Shown piece by piece: positions 29,475-38,708 of a DNA stretch of 64,000 nt. This stretch comes from Prototheca cutis (taxonomy: Eukaryota > Chlorophyta > Trebouxiophyceae > Chlorellales > Chlorellaceae). Both the position numbers and the translations under genes were made by a program. Positions within the stretch are counted from its first letter, which is position 1. Each line of letters begins with the position of its first letter. The stretch spans positions 894,227-958,226 of the forward strand of contig BCIH01000007.1 of the NCBI GenBank assembly GCA_002897115.2. The letters are read 5' to 3'. Under the pieces are notes generated by a model. It was not told the origin of the DNA, did not search any database, and was given only the letters and a program-made list of their open reading frames with translations.

Positions 29475-31433
29475 TCACGCCGAGGCTACGACCAGTCGCT
29501 GTGTCAAGCTTGCGACCGAGAGCAACTGCAGAAACTCATCGGCACCGTCGACCAGCGCCTTGTCTGCCTGCGCCATCCTTTCCAGCAGCTGCGCCTTGGC
29601 CTGCTCCGCCAGCTGTCCATCCTCGATCACGGCCGACTGCAGGACCAGCAGTACCTCCTGGGCCTGAATTGGATGCAAGGGATGCAGCAGGCAGTTCTCG
29701 GCAAGAGGAAATGCCTCAAGACCAGCAGATCCATTTGCTGTGCCCCGTGTAAGTAAAGACCATGGTGCTGGGACTGTGCTGGGCCTGTTTGCTCACAGAC
29801 GCCTCCCCGTTCTCCTCCAGAGGCCAGCTCGCCAGCCAGTCAATCAGAGCATGGAAGCCCTACCGCTCCCTCTCACAAAAAGTAAAACTCTACAAAACAA
29901 CAGTGGCATACCGGGTAGCCCTCATGGATGAGGTCAGATACGGCCGCCTGCGCCATTGGAAACCGGCCCGTCCGGCATGCGGCCAGCAGCTTCTGCGCGG
30001 CTCCCTCCGGCACCACACCCGCAACGTCTGTCAGCGCTTCGGCCGTCACCACGCCGTCAGACAGCCGTGCCGCGCTTTGCAGTGACGTGATGGCGCGTCG
30101 CATGTCGCCGTTGGCCACCTTGCTCAACGTCTCCATCGCCCCCGGGGCAAGGGTCAAGCCCTCGGCTGCGCATCCATGCATGTGTGTGATTTTTAGGGCA
30201 GGGCCGTATCAGTTGGACATTGCATTCCCCTCCCATACAGGGTGGAATTGCGTGGCTCCCAAAGCTCCCCACAAGCTCCAAATCTCCAAATACCGATCTG
30301 CAAATGCCGACATGCAGACAAACACCATCACATAACCCCCACCTTGGCAGATGTGCTGGATGCGGTCGTTGATGACATCGCCGAGGAGCGGTTTGAACCG
30401 GAACTTGGCGCAACGCGACGCCAGGGGTTCGATGATCCGCGACACGTAGTTGCAACACAAAATAAACCGAGTCACCCGCGAGTACGTCTCCATCGTCCGA
30501 CGCAGCGCTGCTTGTGCATCCTAAGCGATTTATTTTGTTTTTTTATTTTTTTGGGGGGGGGAGAGAGGGGGGTGGGCGGTTGGAGAGGGAAACGGATTGA
30601 CCATGACGCGAAGACTTTGCTCCATGGGGGAGGACAAGATCGAAAATTTGCCCATTTCCCACCAGATTCAGTCAATAAATGGACAGTTATCACAGCAGAC
30701 AACACACCGGTGTCATGGCGTCGGCTTCGTCGAGGATGATCACCTTGTAGGCAGGGACGGCCCGCCCTCCGTGGGCCCCACCGCCAACGGCGATGGCAGC
30801 AAAGGCCTTGATCTTGTTCCGGACCACCGCGATGCCGCGCTCGTCCGAGGCGTTGAGCTCTAGCACTCGAGACCGGAGCAGCTCGTGCCCAAACAGCTGT
30901 CTCACGATGGCCAGTGCACACGTCGTCTTGCCCGTACCCGGAGGACCGTAAAACAAAATGTGCGGCAGCTGTTGTTTAAGGGTTGGAGGTGGCAGGGTGC
31001 AGTCACCGAGCTTTGTCGGGAAATGCGTGGTGTCTGTCCAATCAGCCAAGCCGGTGTTGCTCCATAGGCCAATCTTCGCTCTGAAGTCGATGCGGCCTCT
31101 CACTCTCACACCCCCGCACATACAGAGCCAACACCACACTGCCCTCCACGCATCACTCATCCGAGCACCTCACATTTCCAGAATTGAGGGCCGACTGCAG
31201 GGTCTGGACAGCTTCACTCTGGGAAGCCACATCTCCAATCTCCCGTGGCCGGCTGGCAATGGGGTTATGATGATGGGGGGGATCACATGTTAGGCTGCAA
31301 CCTTGCATGCCGCTTGAATCCGTCGGGGCCTGCACATCACACTTGCATCATGCGAATAGAACCGCCCGGCCACGCAGGGTGTGTGTGCCCTGCCCATTGT
31401 CACTCACTATTTCTCAACCCACGGCTGCTCCAT
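29475..31433 (-). CDS. RFC4: Replication factor C small subunit (RFC4 / yeast Rfc2 type)
   Basis: ATPase subunit of the clamp loader that places PCNA on DNA. Exons 31433-31408, 31252-31174, 30968-30708, 30520-30343, 30165-29912 and 29663-29475 join in phase to 328 residues. Seen in order: start [20 protein letters not shown], Walker [21 protein letters not shown], Walker [32 protein letters not shown], the SRC arginine-finger motif [14 protein letters not shown], sensor 2 region [15 protein letters not shown], and a C-terminal collar helix ending with [12 protein letters not shown]. The wording around SRCAKFRF and the collar favours RFC4 over RFC2, RFC3 and RFC5. It sits convergent with UGP3. 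Its promoter side is invaded by repeat copy B about 190 bases upstream. Confidence 0.94.
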
Positions 31434-31619
31434 CTGGCGTGATCCCCTGCCCTGTCCGTTCGAGGTGATCAGCTCATGTATGCACTCGTAAAACCATGTC
31501 TTGTTCACGGTACTGCAGTTTCGCAAAGCTTGCGCTGATATCCCGCTGTGCCACCCCTCCGATCCGATCCATCCGATCCGATCCCCGGGGATTTCGAAAA
31601 AAAGGGGACCGCCACTCGA

Positions 31620-31945
31620 TGGGAATGGCACGGATCTCCCAAATCCCTTTCAGGCCCTCCCGTGCAGCACTTCCTTGCACGACTGCACGACGATGTTTAT
31701 TCCGCACCAAAAATCCAGTCTAAGAACAGGGTGGGGCCAGTACGGAGCGCATTCGTGGGCAACCGCCCTTCGACGTTCGGGGGCTGCGCAGCTGCGGGGG
31801 GCGGGGGCACCAAGCCGCGCGCACAGGCCCTTGCAATGCCTGTTAACCTCAAAAATGAAGAGAATGAAATGGTTTCGGGGATTGAGGATGCAAATGGGAG
31901 TTGTAACTCTGCGGTTATGCCGGTTTCTCGTTCGGCGCCCTGCTC
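31620..31945 (-). mobile_element. Dispersed repeat, copy B (terminal part)
   Basis: Matches the end portion of copies A (about 11130-11440) and C (about 45820-46130): the block with TTTATTCCGCACCAAA, the stretch GGGCAACCGCCCTTCGAC and GGTTTCTCGTTCGGCG. Similarity stops abruptly at about 31937, where sequence continues into a Fanzor exon. The middle 0.8 kb present in A and C is missing, so this is a truncated or rearranged copy. Confidence 0.75.
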
Positions 31946-31959
31946 GACGTCACCTGCAG

Positions 31960-32689
31960 CTACAAATGGAGGAAGGGCGCGTTTGATGTGTACATGATGA
32001 GGTACATGGCCATGGACGAATCCATCAAGGACGTCATTGCCTGCACAGGGCACCAGCCCAGCAGGCTTGTCGTGTTCATGGGCAATGCCAGCTTCAGGCA
32101 CAACTCGCCCGGCCATCCTGCGAGCCTGGGGTGGCGCCGCTGGGCCAAGCGCATGCGGGAGGCGCACGGGCTGCTGGTGATAGAGGTCGACGAGTTCCGA
32201 ACGTCGCAGGCGCACGCTGGGGGGGTTGCGCACGTGTGGGGGTGTCTTGTGGGTGCCGGGTTGGATGGGTGCGGGCAATGGGCCGGGCGAGCAGATGCAG
32301 AGGGGGGTTGGAGCAGTGCACGTGCGCATACGTGCACAGACACACAATGTCCACGGGCTGCCAGTCACGCCGATCCCAAACGCGCAACGCCGCAGATCTG
32401 TTCGGCATGCGATGCGCATGCGCACCTGGGTGGATGCAGCACCGCCCGGAACCAGTACGCCATCCTCAAATGCCAGAGTTGTGGCGTGGTGTGGAACCGC
32501 GACGTCAACGCCGCGCGGAACATCCGTCACCTGGGCGAGAGACTAGTCCTGACTGGCAAAGGACCGCCGCCTTTTGATCGCAAAACCAAGCTCCCCCCCA
32601 TTGCACGTCCGGCTCCCGGGCGCTCCGTCTGGTATGATCTGATCACCAGGATTCGCCGCAGGCCCTGTGCCACGGAACAGCACCATTGA
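31960..32689 (+). pseudogene. Fanzor (eukaryotic TnpB-like nuclease) C-terminal fragment
   Basis: C-terminal half of a Fanzor protein, the eukaryotic relative of the RNA-guided nuclease TnpB. Exon 1 (31960-32209) reads RLVVFMGNASFRHNSPGHP and VIEVDEFRTSQ; the Glu of DEFRTS fits the RuvC-II position. Exon 2 (32396-32689) starts with the zinc ribbon ICSACDAH, continues STARNQYAILKCQSCG and has VVWNRDVNAARNIRHLG, whose Asp fits RuvC-III. The tail ends PPPFDRKTKLPP. The joining intron would be GC-AG (GCAG then GCGCAC). The RuvC-I half is absent: upstream lie repeat copy B and then the RFC4 start on the other strand. I therefore call it a truncated copy. Both exons are free of stops. Confidence 0.72.
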
Positions 32690-33003
32690 ACACGTGCTGT
32701 GAGGCAATGCCCAGTTACTTCGTTTCTCGGTAACCTCGTGGGACGCCTCCCGGGCGCTGTTGTGGGGTGAGCCCCAGTTTGTCTGGAATCGTACCCCACC
32801 CCCGCACGAAATGGCACCCCTTCCGACGTGGCAGCCCCATCACATCGTAAAGTTTCGTGCAGACAGCGTTTAGCAATGACTCACCGACCACCAACAGCCA
32901 CGTTCCTCGCTGTGTCCTTGACTTTATTTACTACACCGGGTAGCTAGGGACGGCAAGAGTTTGCTCTTCCTAGCACTCGCGGAGCCCTCGTCAGTTGGGT
33001 GCC
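32690..33003. other. Short intergenic region before the carrier gene
   Basis: 314 bases with no ORF or repeat supported; it should carry the carrier promoter. Confidence 0.6.
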
Positions 33004-34291
33004 ATGGCCGAAGCCCTGGTGGAGGGCGTCTCTGGCGCCTTGGGAGGTGAGGCATGGCGATTTCCAGCGTTCATGCCTATTACTGGACCATGTAAANGTG
33101 ACGGACGCAGACTTCTGACATTTCAACGCTCGCACAGGCTGCATCGCTACTGTGGCGACCTTCCCACTTTCAACGGCAGGTGGCGGGGTCCCGGTTCCTG
33201 GGGTTTGTGTGCACGAGCGTGAGAGGGCTGTCATGGTAAATGGGTGTACACCGCAGCCCACGACAGTGATTGAGTTTTCGATTGAGTGGGGCGTCCCCTC
33301 TCCCTTGCACGGCGGTGTTGTGCAGGTGGCGCTGCTGCAGGCGACGACCGTCAAGTCCAAGGCCGGTGCCAAGGGCGCCGCCGCACCGCCCAGCAGAAGC
33401 ACGGCGCAGCAGGTCAAGCAGATCGTATCGGAGCATGGCTGGGCGGGCCTGTTCCCCGGCCTGCATGCAGCGCTGGTGGGCACGACCGTGAGCCAGGGGG
33501 TCTACTTCACGCTGTACAGCGCGCTGCGGCAGGCGGCAGCCGGCAGGGGCCCCGACGCCTCGTTGACCGTGGCGCAGTCGCTGGCGGTGGCGGCGCTGGC
33601 GGGCGCGGGCAACGTGATGGTGACGAACCCCATCTGGGTGGTGGCCACGCGTCTGCAGGCCCACCGCCGCGTCTCGCAAGATGGCCAGAAGACCAAGCCT
33701 TTGCAGGGCAAGACTGCTGAGGGGAAGAAGGAGAAGGAGAAAACCGAAGAGTCGGACGAAGACGTCAAGGTGGAGGAGCCTGAGATTGTCTCTGCGCACG
33801 GTCCTTCGGCCCTGGCCGTCATCCGCGAGGTCCTGCACGAGTATGGCCCGCTGGGTTTCTGGAACGGGTGCAGCGCGAGCCTGGTCATGGTCATCAACCC
33901 CACGCTGCAGTACAGCCTGTACGAGTGGCTGCTGCGCGTGCGCGCGCGTGTGCGGGGCCCGGGGGCGCCGCGGCGCCCGGGAGCGGCCGAGGTCTTTTTG
34001 CTCTCGGCGGTGGCCAAGGCTGGAGCCACGGTAGTGACCTACCCCATGCTCACGGTCAAGACGCGCATGATGACGGCTCGACGTGGCGACGCGCACCTCC
34101 AGTACAACTCGGTGCATGATGCGGTGCGCAAGATTTACGCGGCCGAGGGCATCGCTGGCTACTTCCAGGGCCTGCAGTCCAAGCTGGTCCAGAGCGTCCT
34201 GGCTGCCGCCCTGCTGTTCGTCGCCAAGGAAGAAATCACGGCGTTCACACGCCGGCTCCTCCTCCGCCGACCCGTCAAGGCCATCGCCTGA
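33004..34291 (+). CDS. PXN: Peroxisomal NAD/CoA-type carrier (mitochondrial carrier family, PXN/PMP34-like)
   Basis: Six-helix solute carrier. Exons 33004-33046, 33138-33187 and 33326-34291 give 352 residues. Three carrier repeats can be seen: ATFPLST (first, weak PxS/T form), TNPIWVVATRLQAHRR (second, the canonical PIWVV/TR form of peroxisomal carriers) and TYPMLTVKTRMMTARR (third). Family blocks are HGWAGLFPGLHAALVGTTVS, QGVYFTLYSALR, GPLGFWNGCSASLVMVINPT, LQYSLYEWLL and GIAGYFQGLQSKLVQSVL. These fit plant PXN, which exchanges NAD for AMP at the peroxisome, and SLC25A17. A highly charged loop insert (GKKEKEKTEESDEDVK, about residue 170) is not typical. The second splice site was chosen to keep the frame and is the weakest point of the model. 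Confidence 0.88.
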
Positions 34292-35061
34292 TGAGGTTGG
34301 GATGGTCAATGTTGGCCGTGGTGGGGGTGTGGTCAGGCGCGACATGGCACGACAGCTGCCGGCGCAGTCGACAACTTTCTTGTCCATAGTTCTCAACACA
34401 ACCCAAGAAGGGCGTCAGCTGTCGTCTCCTTTTCTGCTCTGTTTTCACCACCATCAGAGCCTTCGCATACACTGAAGAAAGCCATGGGCTGACCGAGCCT
34501 GGCGGCCGTCGAANGTCGAGTCGCCGCCAGCAGCCGCTGCCACTCGACGCAAGCGGGTGCATGCCAGAGACGCGGGACGAGTTATTTTTCTTCGAGATCC
34601 AGTTTTGTTCATTTCTAGCTGAGCTTGGCATAGCTGTTCTGCTGTAGCGCATACAAAAGGGAGGGATTACAGTTTCACGAGAGCCGGCGCTCTGTTATTG
34701 TATTGGCACAGGCGATCAGTTTCTCTGATCATGCGACGTCTCGGCCCCGACATACATGGGGATACTGCTCGAAGGGCATGCAGCAGACTGCAGCCTCGAG
34801 CGCAAGCATATCAAGCACCAAATGGCCCTAGAGAGGGACGGAAAGAGCTCTCCCTCAAAGTCCCCTCAAAAGACAGGCGGGCATTCAGGATGTCACCCTT
34901 AGGGCACACAAGACTNGCGGCCAAGATGCAAGTAAGGACAGCAATGGATTCCACAAGCCGGCCGTGGGACAGTGCCCACGACTCCGATCGATACAGGGGA
35001 AGGAGAAGCAGGGGGGGCAGCAGCGGCAACAAAAAACAAAAACGCCTCTGGCGATGGACAG
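34292..35061. other. Intergenic, nothing recognised
   Basis: 770 bases between the carrier and a minus-strand unknown gene, with two ambiguous bases and no supported ORF. Confidence 0.65.
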
Positions 35062-36124
35062 CTAGAGCGCNGTGTATGCCAGAAGTGCCTTGCGCAGCTT
35101 GCTGCGTGACGGCGTGGGCTTGGCGGCCGGGCGTGGCCCCTCCGCGGCGGCCAGTTTCCGCAGCGCCTTGAGCGCATCAGCATCGGCCTGGCCGCCTGAC
35201 GCCGAAGTCCGGTTAGGACTCGGGGCCTGCACTGCCGGTTCGATGCCCAGCCGTGCAAACTTGAACAGCGAGTTGCTACTGACTGCTTTGTGTGCCGGCG
35301 ATGCAGTGCCCTCGCGCGTCGCAGCTGCGGCATCGCTGCCCCGCTGCTCAGCGAACGCCGAGGTGCCAGCGTCCTCGGGGGTGGTGGGCATGCCGCGAGC
35401 AGCAAAGGACGGCGGGTGGTCNGGTGTCCCTGGCCGTGGCTGNGTCTTCCAGAACGCTCGCCACACGTCTTTGACGGGCTCTGCGTCGCGCTGCTTGGCA
35501 GTCCACGCAGCGAGCCACAGCCTGCGGTGCGCGGGGTCGTGGTGCGCGACCCCCGCTGGCAAGCGGCCGCCGTTCACGACCAGCTGCGTCTTGCTCCTGC
35601 ATGAACCTGTGTTGCATCAAAGGTACATCCGTGTACAGATCAGATACTGTGATCGGGACATCACTTGAGGGGCCTTCACGCGTGACTCGACCCCTACTCT
35701 GCACCACCTCCCCCGACACGGCTAGAACGCGGAAGGTGCCCATGACGTAACCTTGGCCAGTCATGCACCCTCTCACCTGTGCGGAGCTCCCTGGTTCCCG
35801 ACGCCAAAATTTTGCGCTGCGCCATGGTCTTCCGGATGGCGGCAGGCGCGTACTGCACCCCCATCATGACAAACTGCCTCCGCGGCATCGTCCAGACGGG
35901 TCCAGACTCACACCCGGTCACAGATACGGGATAGCAGGCTTGCTCTGTGCAAACTCGCCACGCCCGTGTCCGTACTGCACACAACCGGACACAAAACAAT
36001 GGGCACAAGNCGGATCAGGAGCTGGTATGCGCGCTGGACGATAAAATTGCCCGTCCGGCAGTGGCCCATGTAAACGAGGCTTTTTCGAAGTGGATTTGTC
36101 CTTGCTTTCCACCGTCGGGCTCAC
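35062..36124 (-). CDS. Unknown protein, several exons
   Basis: Minus-strand gene assembled only loosely. A plausible first exon starts at 36124 (MSPTVESKDKSTSKKPRLHG, a basic nuclear-type start). Middle exons include RQFVMMGVQYAPAAIRKTMA, QRKILASGTREL and GYVMGTFRVLAVSGEVVQSR, then SSDVPITVSDLYTDVPLM. The last exon reads KTQLVVNGGRLPAGVAHHDP, AAWTAKQRDAEPVKDVWRAFW and a Ser/Ala/Pro-rich tail to LLAY, one ambiguous residue, AL and stop at 35062. Ambiguous bases interrupt the tail. No domain is recognised. The blocks look conserved and coding, but the splice sites between them are not settled. Confidence 0.45.
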
Positions 36125-36257
36125 TCTGCATGGGGCGGCTCATCTCTGCGACGACCCCATCCCCAAGCGGTGACGGGCACCCACAGCCGGGCTAGATGCC
36201 ATTGTAATTGTCTATTGCGCCATATCGGACCTGCAAGACAGGAATCCGTGGCCCAAC

Positions 36258-38388
36258 ATGGCTTGGGCAAAGCCTACGGGCGCCTGGGCGCAAGCTGTCG
36301 AGGACGAGGAAGCCGAGTCTGGTGCGTGCGACATGGTTGCCCGCATGTGTGGGAGTGCAGGTGCAGCATTGCACTTGATCATGTTTGTGCGCATGTGGGG
36401 CGAACGCTCTGCGGCGACGGTCGGAGGTGGCGGTGGGCCCCCGGCGACGATCCAGCCAGGGCATTGCGCGCATGCCGGCCCTGGTTCACAGGGTTCAGTC
36501 CCCTGACACGTCGCCTTCTCGCAGGTCCCATTCACGTGCCAGTGGTCAAGGGGAATGAGTTTCCTGCTCTTGGTAATGCCAAGGAGGACGCGGACTTCCC
36601 CACCCTTGGGGCGGCTGGGGCGACCGGCAAGGCCGGTGCCGCCGGCGGCGGCGGAGGCAAAAAGGGCAAGAAAGGTGGAAAAAAGGTCATGTCCTTGGCC
36701 GACTTTGTCACCAAGACCGATGCACCGGCCCCCGGCACCTTTGTGCCCTCGGCGCGTGCCGGTGCCATTGGCCGCCGGGGTTTTGCGGATGACATCATGC
36801 TCAACCTGCCCACTTCCTCCCGCGGCAAGGTCGAAGGCGAGGAGTCCGCCGAAGACTCCAAGCTGGGTGGTGCATTCCGCGGCGACCGCCAGGGTGCGAT
36901 GGAGTTTTTTGCTTGGGGGGTGGTTGGTCCTTGGGGGGTTGCCGAGACTCTCGATCGGATGTGGTGACGGTTTGAAATGAACGCAGATAGTTGGGCTGGT
37001 ACAGATTGGACGCAGTGCCCTCGGTCCATGCAAGATGAGCACGCGTGAGATGAACATGTAAGAAGAAAGCCTCCTCGAATCTTGGCCTGCTCGACAATGC
37101 AGGCCGCGAGGACCGGCCGGGGCGGCAGGCCGAGGACATGGGTCCTTCGCGTGCGGACCTGGCCGACGACTGGGGTGCGGAGCGCAAGTTTGTGAGCGGT
37201 GGCGGTGGCCTCGGCGGCGGTTTCGGCGGCCGTGATCGTCGTGGCGGCGGCGGCTTTGCCCGTGCACGGTCTCCGGGCGGCGAGCGCGACCCTCTGGAGC
37301 CGTCTCGGGCCGACGCGGCCGGCGACTGGGGCGCGAGCCGTCAGTTTGTGCCCTCGGCGACCAGCGATTCACGCCCGGGATCGGGCGGCCCGGGGCCCCG
37401 GCGGTACGACGAGCCGCGCGAGCCGTCCCGCGCCGACACCGAGGACCGGTGGGAGCGCTCTGCCACCGGCGCGGGCCCCACGGGCTTTGATGACCGCGGC
37501 CCCCGCGGTGGCTTTGATGACCGTGCCCCCCGTGGCGGCTTCGGCGGAGGTGACCGTGACCGCAACTGGGGTGGGTCGGGGTACGGCAATGGCTGGGCCG
37601 CACCGCGGCAGGGTTTCCGCTCCGATTCTCCCGCCCGCAGCGGCAGCCGCGAGCGCGACAACTGGCGCAGCGAGGATCCCGCGCCGGGGTCCGAGCCGGC
37701 CGGCCCGCCGGCGCCGCTGCTGTCCATCCCACCCGGCGCCACACGCGGATCGTCCCGTGCCAGCGTCTTTGGCGCCGCTCGACCGCGCGAGGAGGTCCTG
37801 GCCGAGAAGGGCGTGACGGGTGAGGGAGCCGTTGAGAGGCTGGAGGCCGAGATTGCTGCCGCCACCGAGCACCTGGCCGCCCTCCGTGCGAGCGATGCAC
37901 AGGCTGATACAGATGCCACTGTCCCTGCAGCGGATGACGACGTAATTCAGAAGGCCGAGGCGGAGTTGGAGGGCCTGTGCAGGCGGTTGGAGATGGTGAA
38001 GAAGACCGAACGGGTCGAGGAGGAGGCTGCCCCAGCCTCTTCGGAGCCCGCGGGGCGCGTCCGCGGGGGCTCGCCCGCCCGCCGGGAAGCCGAGGTCGAC
38101 GCCAAGAGCTCTTGGCGCCGCGAGACGGAGCTGCCGGCCGCCGCACTCAAGGAGGAGCGTGGCCGGGGAGACTGGAACAAGGTCGGACACTTCCGTGACC
38201 GCCAGAAGGCCACGGCAGGTGCTGCTCCCGAGGGCGGTGAAGAAGCCAAGGTTGAGGGTGGTGCCCCTGGGTCTGAGGGCGGGCCTGTGCGCGCCCGGCG
38301 CGAGGCCGGGCGCGACCGGTTCTGGGGCGCTGGCAGCAACCGTGGCGGCGCACCCCCTCCCCGGGCCTCCGCCGGCGGCGGCTGGTGA
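36258..38388 (+). CDS. EIF4B: Plant-type translation initiation factor eIF4B
   Basis: RNA-binding cofactor of the eIF4A helicase and of eIF4F in cap-dependent initiation. Exons 36258-36321, 36525-36893 and 37103-38388 join in phase to 572 residues. The start MAWAKPTGAWAQAVEDEE and the block EFPALGNAKEDADFPTLG are plant eIF4B marks. A Lys/Gly patch (KKGKKGGKKVMSLADF) and GFADDIMLNLP follow. The middle carries three repeats of the type PSRADLADDWGAERKFV, PSRADAAGDWGASRQFV and PSRADTEDRWERS, plus a Gly/Arg/Asp-rich region (GFDDRGPRGGFDDRAPRGG) for RNA binding. The C-terminal third has an acidic coiled-coil-like part (GAVERLEAEIAAATEHL) and ends RASAGGGW. Low-complexity composition makes homology search hard, but the order is diagnostic. 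Confidence 0.85.
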
Positions 38389-38708
38389 CCGGGTTCATGG
38401 CAACGACTGGGGGTGGGGTGACAAGACGATCGCGACGATGACGACCCCACCACCCGTAAAGCGTATTGTGCAATGTGCAAGAGCTCCTGCTTGATGATTG
38501 AATGGCATCCATCCATTCTTTGCTCAGATAACTTTCTGCCTTGTGTCGAGGCCTACGGTCTGGCCCAACCCTCTGATCTGCTGGACTTGCCTCATTGCCG
38601 AGCAGAACGCTTTCAAGCCAGATGCAAGAGAACGAAAAGTTTGAATTTACAGACAGACAGTCGGTGATCACAAACTCATCGCTGTGCCCACAGTGCGTAA
38701 CCCTAGCA
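38389..38708. other. Intergenic between convergent eIF4B and NOL6
   Basis: 320 bases carrying both 3' flanks; no feature supported. Confidence 0.7.

Noticed and set aside
29762..29860. Possible extra RFC4 exon ([17 protein letters not shown])
   Set aside because: The flanking exons join in phase without it (EGYP to AQEVLL) and match the family spacing.
36212..38146. 644-codon minus-strand ORF rich in Arg and Pro
   Set aside because: Antisense of the eIF4B low-complexity exons; composition reflects GC-rich third positions.
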